DNA of 64,000 bases from Zelopaecilomyces penicillatus. Taxonomy: Eukaryota > Ascomycota > Sordariomycetes > Hypocreales > Pseudodiploosporaceae. The stretch is from contig VCCP01000005.1 of assembly GCA_005765155.1 (NCBI GenBank), positions 1,178,001-1,242,000 on the forward strand. Direction: 5' to 3'. Shown in pieces: positions 12,774-26,000 of this stretch (the first letter of the stretch is position 1; the number at the start of each line of letters is the position of its first letter). A model generated the notes under the pieces. It worked only from the letters and a program-made list of their open reading frames with translations, did not search any database and was not told the DNA's origin. The translations under genes were made by a program, and so were the position numbers.

Positions 12774-15700
12774 ATGTCACTCTTCGGATCGACGACCGGC
12801 GGCTCTTCGCTGTTTGGTCAGCCGCAGCAAAACCAAGCGACTCAGCAGCAAGGCGGTGCGACGAACACAGGCGGCGGCTTGTTTGGAGGTCTCGGCGGCG
12901 GACAGCAACAACAGAATAAACCAGCGATAGGAGGGTTGTTCGGTCAGGCTCAGCCCCAGACAAGCGCACAACCGCAGCAGGCTGGAGCCACTGGCGGTGG
13001 ACTGTTTGGCCAGAGCACTCAGGGCTCAGGTTTATTTGGAGCACCGGCGCAGACACAACAATCAGGAGGAGGATCTGGTCTGTTCGGTCAGCCTGCACAG
13101 AACCAACAGACCGCCGCTCCCTCGGGAGGACTTTTCGGACAACCTATGCAAAACACACAGCCAAAGCCTTCGCTCTTTGGCGGCTCGCTGGCAGCGCCCG
13201 CGTTAGCCACAAATCAGCCAGCTCAGCAGAATGCCGGTTCCATGTTTGGTGGTAGCTTGCTCAATGCCCCTCGTCCAACTGGCGGCGTTCAGCAGGCAGC
13301 GCTTCCTCCCTCTCAACCTGCGGGAGCATATTTCGACAGCCTCTTTGCGAAGACGCAAAAGGCGGGCCAGACAAGCTCCAATATGGAAGATCTTCCAGGC
13401 CTGGAACTTGGGCTTGGTGATTTACGCCATCGGCTAAGGAAGCTACAAGCTAAGCCATCGGAGAGAACAGATGGCAAGGCCCATTACCTGCTTGCAGGCT
13501 CCGGCGTCGATCCTGGAGCAGCGGCCAAAGACCTTGGCATGTTGGATGTCCAGGGCACTCGCGTTGAACGATCCGCACACGGCTACGCCCCGAGCGAAAT
13601 TGACGTCGAGACGTACTTATCGAATTTACAGACGAAGACCACCCTCAGCATGATCGCGGACGGCCTGGAACGATCGATACGTGATTTTGATAACTTCCTG
13701 GAGGACAATGTGGCCATGGAATGGGATGCGCAGCGCAAGCGTATTTATCAACATTTCGGGATTAAGCCCCGAGAGAATCTAGCAGCAACAAACCGAGAGG
13801 CTCAAGGTGGCTTCGGTCGCTCACGCAGAGGCAAGGGGCAAAGCACTGCCGCACCCCGCGGAGCTCGCAGTACCATGTTTGGTAACTCGACGTACCAGCG
13901 CTCAGTGATTGGCACCTCCAGCCGAATTGGCGCTCATCAGTCTGAGTTCTCTGACGTGGACCAGTCTTCTGACGGTGCAGGCTCGCTTAAGACTCGGGGC
14001 TCAACAGAAGATCGAGCGCTCCGCGAGAGACAGGCGAAACTAGCAGACAAGGTACGCGGTCTCAATTCATCTCGTCTGATGAACCGGCCATATCCCATAC
14101 TTGCGGAGCTGGCGGAGGTAGAACAAAAGTCTCATGAGCCGCACGCGCCACACATTGTGGAGGCTTACCGGGCCGCGATTGAAATTGTCGGCGAGGATGC
14201 CGATGCCGAAACGACTCTCAATAATGCCACCGCCAAGGAACGCCAATTTGCGGAAATGTATCTGGACGAGAACCCTAATTCACAACGGTCTGTCGAAATG
14301 AGGAAACGTATCTTGAGCGGGGCCAACCGGTTTCTCGAGAAGCAGTTTCTCCGCGAAGTCGAGTCACTGATCGCTAAGCATCCCCATGAGGCCAAACTTG
14401 GGGGTATTCCTGATATCACAAGTAAGGTTAAGGCATATATCCGCCTGCGATCTGCTAGGAAAGATTTGGTGCCCGATAATACCGAGCTCCAGCAGGTTCA
14501 GGGCGAGTGCGTTTGGGCAGTGGTCTTTTATCTCATCCGATCCGGCCATGTCAACGAGGCAGCTCAGTACGTCAATGACAACAGCAATCATTTCAGAGGG
14601 ATTGATCGCACATTTGCCACATATCTCAACAACTACGCAGCGAGCGAGGACAGGCGTATCACTAACAGGAAGCTACTTGATCGCTGCACCAACGAGTATA
14701 TTCAACGGTCTCGCAATGCGCCGGACAATTCTATCGACCCCTTTCGAATGGCCTGTTACAAGATTATTGGCCGTATCGAGCTGAACAACCGTAATCTAGA
14801 CCGCCTCAACACTGATATCAACGACTGGATTTGGCTTCAGTTCAACCTCGCTCGTGAAGGAGACAAGACACTCGAAATGGCGGGAGAGTCATATGGTCTG
14901 GCCGAGGTACAAACTAGTATCAAGGAAATTGGACTCAGACACTTCCCTAAGTCTGTATCCGAGGATGACAACGGCCGCTGTGGTATGTTCTTCTATCTGC
15001 AAATCCTATGCGGCATGTTTGAGGACGCCATTGCCTATCTCTATCCCTTTTCCTACGTGGATGCAGTCCACTTTGGTGTGGCTCTCGAGTTTTACGGACT
15101 GTTGCGCCCGAGCGACCCCATGTCTGCCTCCAATGACCTCCGCAGCCACACTGTCAAGAATCTGCCCCAGATTAACTTTGGCCGCATGATTGGTTACTAT
15201 ACACGGGACTTCCGGGCAGCCGATGTGGTGTCAGCAGTCGACTATCTTGTGCTTATTGGCTTGAACCGGGATCTTGGTGGCGAGGCTGGGCAGCGGCAGA
15301 GCAACCTCTGCCACGAGGCCCTCCGAGAGCTTGTTCTGGAAACACGGGAATTCAGCAAGTTGATTGGTGATATCAGACCTGATGGCCGCCGTATTCTAGG
15401 AATCATCGAGGCTCGCGGCCCCTTGATTGGACTGGACGGCCAAGACGAGTTTGTCAACACTGTGACTCTGCAAGCTGCTAGCTTTGCTGACGAGAACGGC
15501 CGGACTACGGATTCGGTGCTTCTCTATCATCTTGCTGGTGAGTATGATGCGGTTGTGGCCATTGTCAGCCGAGCTCTGAGCGAGGCAATCACGCTCGAGA
15601 TTGGTGAAGACCCCATGCGTTTGATGCCAGTCAAGCCACGGGCGGGGGGGCAAGAAGCAGACACACAACAGGGTAGCAGCCTTAGTCTGGCATCTATTGA

Positions 15701-16318
15701 CGATCCTGTGGAGCTTGCAAAGACAATGATGACCATGTACGAGAGGGATGCAATGTTTTATAGAAAGATCCAGGATCAGAACAAGGTGGCGTGCCGAGTG
15801 TTGCTCGAAATGAGCAGCATCAAGAGCTTGGTGGAAAGATGCCAATGGGCTCAATGCCTTGATGTAAGTGATTGATTACCCCCCCCCCCCCCCTTTTTTT
15901 TTCCCTTTCTGTTCCCGTTACTTTTCCTAGTCATACTATGGAGTTGAATTCTCTGGATTTGGCAAACAGCCGCTGACGTTTTATTGTTTCCTTGCAGAAA
16001 ATCCGCAGTCTAGAAATTCTGCCACTAGATGCAGGCGGTGACGCCAGCACGATCCGGGCGTACGCATCTAAGTTTGCAGGTCTCTCACAGCCGGTTTCCA
16101 ACAACGTGCCAAACCTGATCATGTGGACCATCCACAGCTGCGTGAATCAGAGGGAGCACCTCATCAATGGACAATTCAGTGGCAATGAGGGCACAAGGAG
16201 GATGATGGTGGAGCAACTGAAGCAGATCGCCCTGGATCTGACAACTTATACTAGCCAGCTGCGGTACCGGTTCCCACCTCATCTACATGAGGCCCTAGCA
16301 AGGGCATCGGCGGAGTAA
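12774..16318 (+). CDS. NIC96: Nucleoporin Nic96 (Nup93 family) with FG-rich N terminus
   Basis: Linker nucleoporin of the inner ring of the nuclear pore complex, bridging the Nup62/Nsp1 channel trimer to the scaffold. Exons 12774-15863 and 15998-16318 give 1136 residues. Residues 1-160 are Gly/Gln/Asn-rich with six GLFG, three SLFG and one MFG repeat. Residues about 185-205 contain YFDSLFAKTQK, resembling the conserved short linear motif of this family. A coiled-coil stretch follows, and from about 480 a long alpha-helical Nic96 domain (for example GRCGMFFYLQILCGMFEDAI) runs to the C terminus. The ATG at 12774 opens the FG region directly after a pyrimidine-rich leader and beats in-frame upstream codons. 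The single 134 bp intron holds a C15-T9 homopolymer tract. Yeast Nic96 is about 840 residues and is not counted as an FG protein, so the N-terminal FG block is the notable difference. Confidence 0.93.
15879..15902 (+). repeat. C15-T9 homopolymer tract in nic96 intron
   Basis: Fifteen C followed by nine T inside the only intron of nic96. It may serve as polypyrimidine sequence but lies far from the acceptor at 15997. Length is prone to sequencing error and slippage. Confidence 0.8.
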
Positions 16319-17268
16319 ACGTGGGTAGAGAGTTAGGTAATGGGCAAAATTAGATTGAGAAGCATGCGTTTATGTATATTCTCTCAGCGTGGTGGCCATG
16401 AATACGTGGGAACTGATGTACGAGGAGGAATCTTTATTTAGGTTTTGCAGATAGCAGACTCGGTAAGGAGGCGTGTAATCCAATGCAATTGATAAGACAT
16501 GTTGCGAAACTGCAGACTACTGTCTGTGCTATGGAATCTGCATCAATTGCGTCACCTAGACGCGCCAAGTCGATAGCGGGTGTATCAGAGGTCGGCAGAT
16601 GTGTATTGTTATCGCATCTAGTGTGAGAAGATAGTCCCAGCACCACCCCAGAGCGGGGCTGTGGGCACGTGACTTTGCTCTGGGTCACCAAACAGAATGC
16701 AGCCTGACTCGGAACGGCGTTGCTCCAGACCGCCAAACTGATTCAGCCGCGTCCTTCATAGGCTGGTTTCTTCTCCCCGAGGGTCAAACCAACCCATCTC
16801 CACCAACCCACCAACACCCACCCATGCACGCGTCCGCGCCCCTGCTGGGCTTTATTACCTGTTTGCTCTGTCAGACGCTCTCGCCTCAGATCTTGATCCA
16901 GACTAGGTAGGACAAGAAAAAGGGACGACCCCAAAAAAATAATTAACCTAGCTGAACACTGGTCCCCGGGCCGAAGGAGGAGGGGGGGCCTATTACCACT
17001 TGCAGCAAGGTCCCCGTCGGGTTTTCACTCCGTCGCCGGGTGGGTTCTTGCTTGCCTTGGGTTCTGTCATCTTTGTCATTTCCTATCTGCTGTGGGTTGT
17101 GTCCTGTTCGGGAGAACTGAGGAGTGAGCGGAGAGAGGAGGGGAGGAGGGGGGCCACCACCCAGAGGGGTGAAGCAAGTACGCGCATAGCCCATTGAACA
17201 TCTGCTCGCCCACATCAGCTTTTACTGCTGTCGCCGGATCCGGACAATTCGGTTACTGTGTGGGCCAT
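16319..17268. other. Intergenic region: nic96 3' end and bZIP promoter/leader
   Basis: About 0.95 kb between two plus-strand genes. No gene is supported. A potential 28-codon upstream ORF lies at 16824-16910 if the bZIP transcript starts before it. The segment from 16740 to 17200 is rich in CCAACC, GGG and pyrimidine blocks like a promoter and leader. Confidence 0.45.
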
Positions 17269-19553
17269 ATGGGCCCCGGCCCGGAGCAGGACGGGCTCAG
17301 TCCCGGGGGCGAATCGGTGGGAAGCAGCGTCAACGTCAAGCGTGATGCCCGTGCTGTATCGCCAGACGCAGCTGCCGCCTCCCCCGTCGATGCTACAGCA
17401 GACGCCAAGAAAAGGAGGAGAACTGGCCCAGGAAGTCGTGGTGTCGCTAACTTAACGCCGGACCAGTTGGCTAAGAAACGGGCTAATGGTAAGTTTGTTC
17501 TACCTCTCTATTCTATTTGTACATTTCTATGAGCCTTATCCATCTTATAATCGTTTCCATGGCTCTGTGGCGCTCTCCCACCTGGGAGGCTGAGAGTGTA
17601 TCCATTTGTTCCCCCTATTATTTGCCTTCCTCACCTTGTCTTGTTTGCCCAGGCTTGCAGCTAGCTGCAGCTCTCAAAGCAAACGATGCGCATGCAGGTC
17701 GCCGTAACCTTGAGTCACTATCACTTCATTGAAATCAAACGGCTGCCATAACTAATCCTTGTTTTTACTTCCTCGTGTAATAGACCGTGAAGCTCAACGT
17801 GCAATTCGCGAGCGAACAAAGAACCAGATTGAGACTCTTGAACGCCGCATTCATGAGCTCACCAACCAGAAACCCTATCAAGAGCTTCAGGCAGTCATCC
17901 GAGCAAAGGAGGCCGTTGAGCAGGAGAATGCCGATATTAAGAGGCGGCTTGCCAGCATCATTGGGATGATTCAGCCTCTCATCGGTTCAAGTAAGTTTGA
18001 TTTGATATCCACATATAGAAGGACGGTTTAGAGAAACGATGGCAAAGGAAGGTATTGTGGGACCCACACACGGAAGGCTGATTCGCGAAAACCTAGACAT
18101 TGAGCAAGCGTATATCTCGCCTGTGCAGGCATATACGCCATCTGTCACAACTCAAACTCTGGCCCCAGGTGGTGCAGGCGTTAATTATCACGCCTCAACT
18201 CCCACAAACTCTGTGTCACCAATTGCTGGGCTAGAGCAGCAGCAACCGACATCGCAGCAGTCGCAGCAGCCCCAGCAGAATCAACAAAGCTGGCCCGTTG
18301 ACAGCTCGCGGAGTGGGCAGCAAATTCAGCAACCCACAGGTGGCAGCAATGGCATTGAAGACCAGACTCGACAGCACCTGAATCAGCAGCAGCACAGTCT
18401 CCGACATAGTCTTGACCTTTGTAGTAACGAACGCTTAGATGTTCAGTTCCTGCTAGGGCCTAGCCAAAGCCACCGCGTACCTCGAATGCAAAAAGGCATC
18501 AACGGGGCACAAGATACTCTGGAGTATCGACATGTTCCTATGAAGCACGACTGGTCTAGCATAAATCACGAGCAGACTGCTGCTCTTCATACAAAGTCAA
18601 GCGCATGGGACTCATCGGCCCGTACCCAGGGTGCCAGCATACCTGCGGTGGTACATAGGGCTGAGTCCTCGGCCACTCAGCACGGCCAGGACTCTTCGGC
18701 TGCTCCATCTGTGACGTCTCCTGCATACAGCCGCTCTTACACAAATAATCAGTTCGGACGCAGTCACAGCGCCAACCCTGGTCCTAGTCCCAGCCCTGGA
18801 ATGGATACGTTCGACACTGATGTTGAGATGGATGCCGGAGCTAGATATTCGGCACCCGTCCGCAATAGCGATCCGACGTGTCCTCTCGACTCTCTATTGC
18901 TCGATTTCCTTAGCGAGCGTCACCAGCGTGTTGCGGAGGGTCTTCCGATGCACGAGGTCGTAGGGCCTCGCTATCCTTCTGTCTCGTCACTTCTCAATCC
19001 AGCAAACAGCGCCTACAGTCACCCAGTATCCAAGTTCTTTACCGATATTTTAGCCACATTTCCCGACATCTCTAAATTACCTGAACGTGTTGCTGTTTTA
19101 TACGTCATGTTTCTTGTTATGCGCTGGCAGGTCTCGCCTACACGCGAGAATTACGAACTTCTGCCCCCCTGGATCACGCCGCTCCCGTTGCAATTAGCTG
19201 AACCGCATCCAGCCTGGATTGACCACCTGCCATTCCCACAAATGCGAGAGAAACTTACACGCTTCTGGAATCCGACAGATTATCCCTTTGATAACTTCTT
19301 TGTCCCATTTACCACCACTCTCTCTCTTTCCTGGCCCTACGAGGAGACAGATACCCTCCTGCAGAGCCCAGACTCGGACGAGCTCATGATTAACCCCGTT
19401 TTTGAGCGCCATCTACGTAATTTGGATAACTGGAAGCTTGGTGATGCTTTTGCCAAAGCTTTCCCTTCCCTAATCGGGACTTTTAATTTTTATTCGAGCA
19501 GCACTTCCAAAGCGGAGAAGAGGAATTCTGTGGGCAGCAACCACAGCAGGTGA
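17269..19553 (+). CDS. bZIP transcription factor with C-terminal DUF3425 domain
   Basis: Nuclear DNA-binding regulator of the fungal bZIP-DUF3425 class; target genes unknown. Exons 17269-17488, 17784-17990 and 18097-19553 give 627 residues. Residues about 50-75 are basic (KKRRRTGPGSRG). The basic region AKKRANDREAQRAIRERTK spans the first intron (phase 1) and runs into a leucine-zipper-like helix to about residue 135. The usual invariant Asn of the basic region is replaced by Asp (DREAQRAIR), which I recall as a trait of this class. The middle is Gln/Ser-rich and disordered. Residues about 405-590 match DUF3425 (SKFFTDILATFPDI, YVMFLVMRWQVSPT, WNPTDYPFDNFF). For intron 2 the acceptor at 18096 (106 bp) and one at 18018 (28 bp, too short) are both in phase; I chose the longer. 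The 5' intron of 295 bp is large for this window. Confidence 0.87.
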
Positions 19554-20366
19554 GGATACACCTTTTTTGGATTATATTTGAATCATGATGAACTTCCATG
19601 AATAGGATACAGGTATAGCAGTCCACTAAGCAGGATGCTATACCCGAAGCCTTGCGCGTATCACTGTATTGCGTTCAAAAGTTTGGCTCTCTCCAATTAT
19701 TTATGACTTGTTGGTCCGTCGTTCAATTTTTTGTATACCATTGCAGAAGTATAGTAGCAAATTGGATTTTTGGATGTTATTATGGATGGGTATTCCAATC
19801 ATATGGGTTTCATGGTTGTACACAGGCAGCATTGTTGATTCAGCTGAGTACCAGCGGATTGGCGCTTATACACAATCAAGTCATTTTTGGTGTCGTCCGT
19901 TTTCTTTCTCTCATCTCAGTTCCTCTGCAGGTTTTTTTGTGGCATGGGGGTTCTTGTTGTATGTCGTATTTGTATGAATAGCTAGCTGAGTACACGGTCC
20001 AGCAAGGCATTTCGGGTGTTGGCTTATAATTCAGATTCGTACTCAAGCCCAGATGAAAATCTAAAAAAAACAGTTCATGCAATCTTTACCTAAAATGACT
20101 ATTCCCCCTGGACCACGACAGGGGGGGCACAATTAGGAACATTATACTAAATAGCAGCTGTCTTGTGTCACTCCAAACCCCTAATTCACAATCCAAGTTG
20201 CAAATCATATGAAGGAAGCACATGTAATCCAACCAATCGTTTACACTGCGTATAATCGTCCATCAACACCAACATGACAAGATCAGCCCTTTCCCAACGC
20301 CAGTTACTCCCAATTATTTCCCTTTGTGTTATTGCGTATCTCCTAAATATGAACAGGAGTAGCAAT
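19554..20366. other. Intergenic region between convergent genes
   Basis: Shared 3' region of the plus-strand bZIP gene and the minus-strand WD40 gene. It is relatively A/T-rich with several T-rich stretches, as expected for terminators. No gene supported. Confidence 0.5.
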
Positions 20367-22357
20367 TTATTCCTCATCATCTATCGTTGATGTCCCAAGC
20401 GAAAACTTTCTCAATAACGAGCCATCGCCAAGGAACAGACTTGGCAGCTTCTCTCTAGGTAGCCGCTGAAACATCATGGCCTTGATCGGCGCGTCCGTCT
20501 TGACCTGGTCCAGAGCGCGGTTGCGAAGCAATCTGCCCGAGCGCAAGGAAAACAGCTTCACAGTACCGTCATCGTGCGCCGCAGCTACAACATTAAGCTC
20601 CGGGTTGACATCCCATCCAGTGTGGAAATGCGCGGCGTTGCGGTACTCGGGAAACTCGAGGATAGGTTTGGCGCCGTTAGGTCGTCGGCGACGGGTCTCA
20701 CTACTACCGAAGAAGCGCATGTCGTAGAGAGACATGCTGTTCTCCAATCCCGCGACGAGCACCTGATGCTGGTTCACGCTGCGCAGGTGGGCGATGGAGC
20801 TGGCGTGTCGAACGCTTGTCCACTCAGCATCGGGTGTGCGTAGATCCGTGATCCAGAGACGGGGCTGCCGGCCACCCGCGAGGAGGACGTTGTGGTTGCC
20901 CTGCTGGAAGTCTTGGTCGAAGATCTCCTGTGGTCCGTTTTGGTGGTAGCCCTTGGGCGGGCTCTGGGACGAAATCCAGGCCATGGTTTCGTTTGAGCGG
21001 ACGCGAAGGATGCCTGAGTTTGTGCCGATGACGCAAAGGAGGTCAGACGAGGCGGGAGCAGGTGTGCTCTGGTGGACGAGCCATTCGTCTCGAAGACGAT
21101 GACGGATTGAAAGCCGCTGATAATGGTTTGCTAAACATTGAAGGTCAGTTAAAGGGGTTTCTCTTTTTTTTATTTTTCTATATGCAATGTTTAACACACA
21201 CACAAACACACACTCATGTATACATATATATCATGGCAATGAATGAATAGGGGCGATGACAATCAGAAAACAGACTTACTCTCACCCAACAGCCAATGCG
21301 GCCGGTCATCACCAGCCGACGTCAGCGGCGGAGAGAAAAAGTACAAGCCGCAACTATGATCAGGCTCCCGCGAAGTGAGCAGGATCTTGTGTGACGGCTG
21401 GTGGTACTTGATGGACGACATTTGCGGACAGCGAATCATCTCGGTGCGAAAGGTGAGTGCATGTCTGGAGGTGCTCGGGGGATCTTCCCTGTTGAAGTTG
21501 ATTCTAGAGTGCCACGCAAATAAAAGGTTAGCTTTTTTTAATTTTTTACAAGCAAAAAAAAGGAGAAGGGCTGTCTTTTCGTACTTGTGATTATCATCCG
21601 TAGCAATATACGTCCCCACCAGTGTCTCTTCATCCAACGCTATCCCAGAACCACAGTCAGTAACTCGACATCAGGGAGAAAGGGGGTTCATCTCCTATCA
21701 GAGCAAAGCTCCTCAAGACAAATCCAAAACTCACTCGCATAGGCGACCCCCAACCCCGTCTTGCCATCCTCCCCACCCACATAAAAACACGGCATATTCG
21801 CACACCGCGTCGTCGTGGTCGTCGCCGCCGCTGCCGCCGCCCTCATCACACCCATCCCCGGCGACACAAACGGAACACACCCCTTATCCACAAGCCCGCG
21901 CGCCCACACCGCCGCCCCAAGATCCCCATCCTCCGGCCTCCCCCGTAACCCGCCAGCCTCCGCAACCCGGCCAACTTCCGTCTCGCGCGCCAGGAACCCA
22001 CAAGCTACCACATCTCGCCGCAGGCCGTCGTGCCGCCTGATGTGGTTCCGGATTAGATCTGCTCGCTGGCGGGCTGCTTGGCTGGCCGTGTCACGGATCT
22101 TGCGCCGCTTGACTGCGTCGGCGGACCAGGAGGAGGCTGTGGGTGCTGTGTGGGACTTTTCAATCTTGAAGTACTTCTTCTTTTCTTCATCTAAAACAAG
22201 AGCCAGCACATTTTTCAAATTAATTTCTTAGATATATGTGTAGGATTTTTTTAAACGTAACAAATGAGGTAGCAAAGATTGTGTCCCTGAATATCGCAGG
22301 GCATCTGTAAAATGTATGCCTCTTACCGTAATAATAGCCTGGTATGTCAAGCGGCAT
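20367..22357 (-). CDS. DCAF4-like WD40 repeat protein
   Basis: Probable WD40 protein resembling DCAF4, a substrate receptor of CUL4-DDB1 ubiquitin ligases in animals; role in fungi unknown. Exons (minus strand) 22357-22327, 22190-21735, 21639-21585, 21503-21280 and 21130-20367 give 509 residues with all phases matching. Exon 1 codes only ten residues plus one base; it joins to give MPLDIPGYYYDEEKKKYFKI, an N-terminal motif I recall from the DCAF4 family and the reason for this start. Then come a basic stretch (DAVKRRKIRD), an Ala/Thr-rich low-complexity part and at least four WD-like blades, including GRQPRLWITDLRT, ENSMSLYDMRFF and HDDGTVKLFSLRSGRLL. It ends acidic (STIDDEE). Convergent with the bZIP gene. 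The family call rests on motif recall, so a generic WD40 protein is the alternative. Confidence 0.75.
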
Positions 22358-23075
22358 GTTCTCAGGCCGAATTTTGATGTGTTGAAAATGGTACGGGAAA
22401 CTTTTGACCTATGCCAGGGAAATCCAAGTCGTCGCTAATTCAGTTCAAACAATTCTTGGTTTCAGAATTTCTCCATGCTGTATCTCTTTGATATTTCGAG
22501 AGACTTACCAAAGTTTTTCCAAGAGAAGAATGAGCCGGACGGTGTCGACTGTTGCTTGTCATCAATAAACCTCCAAAGCCACTTATCCAGAGTCACGTGA
22601 TATGTTGTCGTGGGCTCATTGCTCAACAATAATGAGAACGGCGCTTGCTCACCACGGCGGTACAATCAATGCTTCATGAGCCGCATCTTATCAGTATTTA
22701 CGACCTCACCAAATACATCTTCATTAGACATGCCGCAGAAGGCAAACTAAGTTACGAATTGATAAAGAAGCTAGATTACAGTTGTAAGGCTTGTACCTTT
22801 GACAAGCAAGAGACATACAAGACACTTACAGCATTTATGACATTGAAACATTCACATTCTATACCAAGACACAATCACTTATGAAGATATCAGAGACATA
22901 TTATTTTACTTTTATTCATTAGTCTAAAAACGTTCCTTAGGATATGAAGAGTTTCCTCCCCATTCACACCAGACTCGTCCAAGTGCAGATACGACTCATA
23001 CAATGCAAATGTTATAACATAAAGAAGGAGAAACAAGCCGGTAAATTAGCCGACGGGTATGTAGTTGAGCCTTCT
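22358..23075. other. Intergenic region: DCAF4-like promoter and pma1 3' end
   Basis: About 0.7 kb between two minus-strand genes. Contains a CACGTG-core element (TCACGTGA near 22593-22600) some 240 bases upstream of the DCAF4-like start, a possible bHLH/bZIP site. The part next to pma1 is A/T-rich and likely its 3' untranslated region. No gene supported. Confidence 0.45.
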
Positions 23076-26000
23076 TTACTGGGACTTCTCGTGCTGGGTA
23101 GAGACACGCTGGAGGGAGACAACTGAATGAAGGGTTAGCAACTATTGTAACAAGATAGGATATGTGCGTTGTAAACTTACCAAAGTCTTCCAGAGAGCGC
23201 TGCTTCTGGTTCTGCTTGGGCGACTTGCCGTGCATGAGGTTGTCAAAGCCGGCGCTGCCCTGCAGGAGGTAGTAGAGACCACCCATGACGGCGAAGATAC
23301 CGAAGGAGAAGATCCAGATTCGCACGACGGCGACAATGCTGGTATCCTCACCAACGAACCAACCGAAGATACAGAAGAGGGTGGCGATGATGTCGACGAC
23401 CAAGATGGCGCCGCTAAGCTGCCACGAAGGAAGAGACGACCAGAAGGGACCGTTGGCACGAGTGATGAAAATCAGCCAGTTCTCAGTGAGAGAAATCTCG
23501 AGGAAGAGAACCTCATCGATGTTACCGAAGTTCTGGACAATACCACCGTCCTGGCCACCAACGAACATGGTGGTAAGGGCAATCCAGGTACCGATGGCCA
23601 GGACAACACCGAGGAGAACAGACATTCCCCAGAGCTTAGGAAGGTTCCACTTGACAGGAGTCTGAGAGTAAGGAGCGTTGTCATAGGCAATAGCCAGAGT
23701 AGCGATATCAGCGAAAATGGCAATGAAGACGACAAGCTCAATGTTCAAGCTCTGGTTAAGGATAGCGACCCAGAGACCGAGGAAGATCTCCATGTGGAGG
23801 GAAAGAGCGATACGGTAGACAACGTAGGCGTACATGCGGTGGAAAATCTGGCGAGAAGTCTTGAGAGCGTCAATGATGGCACCGAGACCGGGGGCAAGGA
23901 AGACAATATCAGCGGCGGAACGAGCGGCATCAGAGGCACCCTCGACGGCAATACCGGTATCAGCCTTCTTCAGAGAGGGAGCATCGTTGACACCGTCACC
24001 AGTCATGGCAACAAGGTAACCACGCTGCTGGAGAATCTCGACGACAGAGTACTTGTGTTGGGGGAAAACCTCAGCGAAACCATCGGCAGCCTCAACGAAA
24101 TCATAGACCTCAGAGCCGGGCATGTCACCACCACCACCGAGACCGAGACGCTCAGCGTTGTAGACGTTTGTACCGAGACCGAGCTGTCGAGAAGTCTCAC
24201 GAGCGATACCGACGGCATCACCAGTCAACATCTTGATGGACAGACCGAGGTTCTTGGCTTCATTGATAGTGCGGGCGGTATCGTGACGAGGGGGATCAGA
24301 GCAGGGCATGATACCGAGAATCTCCCAAGCACCCTCACCACGCTTGCGGGCAACACCAAGAGATCGGAAACCACGGGTAGCAAACTCAGCGACACAGTTC
24401 TTGTAGGCCTTGTCAATCTCATCGGGGATGGGGTGGTCTTCCTCGACAGTCTTGAGAACGAAAAGAGGGGCACCCTTGACACAGGTGATGCGCTCGCCCT
24501 GGGGGGACTCGACAAGGGCCTGGACCTTCTTGGAAACGGGATCGAAGGGGTGGAACTCAATAACCTTGTACTTGGAGAGGACACTCTTGGCGCGGGGATA
24601 GTACTTGAGGGCCTTGAGGAAAGCCTTGTCAATGGCATCGATACCCTTCTTCTTGCGGGAAGCAGCGAGACAGGCAGTAAGCATCAGGTCATCGGGATCA
24701 ACACCCTGGACAGTGTAGGGCTCAGACAGAGAGAGCTTGTTCTTGGTCAATGTACCGGTCTTGTCAGAGCAGAGAATCTCGACACCAGCAAGGGACTCAA
24801 TAGCGCTAAGCTTCTGGACGATGGCCTGCTTCTTGGCGAGGTAGGCGGCACCGACAGCCATGGTAGTGGTAACGACAGCGGGGAGACCGACAGGGACACC
24901 GACAATGGTGATGGCCAGAGTGAAACGAAGGATCTGGACAATGCCATTGGAGCGGTAGAAGGAGGAGATCCAGACAACAAGGAGGGTGACAACGACGAGG
25001 ATGAGCAGAATTGTACCAATGCCGTTGAGAACCTCAGTGAAGTGACCAGTACCGCCAGCGGACTGGGAGACGAGAGCAGCGGCACGACCAACGAAGGTGT
25101 TGTCACCAGTGGCAGTGACGACGACGAAAGCCTCACCACGCTTGACAGCGGAAGAAGCGAAGCAGTTGTCTCCCTTGTGCTTGTCGACGGCGAGAGACTC
25201 ACCAGTGATGGCGGACTGATCGACCTGGAGGAAAGCATCTTCGGTAACGATGCGACCGTCGGCGGGAATGATAGTACCCTATTAGGTTTAGGTTAGCTCG
25301 GTGAAAACACGGACCAATCAGCGCGTCAGGAATGGAAAGACTCACCTCCTCAACCTGGAGGATATCACCGGGAACGACCTCGGGGGCCTCAATCTCCTTG
25401 AGGGTGCCGTCACGGAGGACGACAGCCTTGAGAGCGAGAGTCTTCTTCAATTCCTCGACAATGGAACCAGCCTGGAATTCCTGGATGAAACCAACGGCGG
25501 CGTTGAGCAGGAGCAGAGCGCAGATGACACCGAAATCGACCCAATCCTGGAGACCGGCAGCCAAGACAGCGGCAGCCTAAAGCGGAAGAGAACACCAGTC
25601 AGCACAATGTAACCCAACAATCAAGTAAGATTTGACGATCGGCACGGAAGTTGGGAATGAAAAGCGGGGCGCGCGCAAGACATTTCAAGTGGAGCCCAGC
25701 GCACCCCACATGCATGGATGTGGATGAAAAGCCCTGAAGCGTGCTGCAGGAGCGAAATTGGCCAAACCAGACCAGACCAAATTTGGTGCTAGGCCAATTG
25801 AGCCAATCGCCGCTCGGGCCCACTGGAGCTCCTGTGGAGCAGGCAATCTGCGCGCAGAGGAAAAAAGCGCGAGAAAAAAGTGAAGTGACGAGGGTATGCT
25901 GGGCGGAGCCAAACATTGGAATTGCAAAGGGAGGCGCGCATAGATTGCAGAGGGATAGGGATTCGGGTAGCGCTAGAGACAGGGAAAAATGGCCATGATT

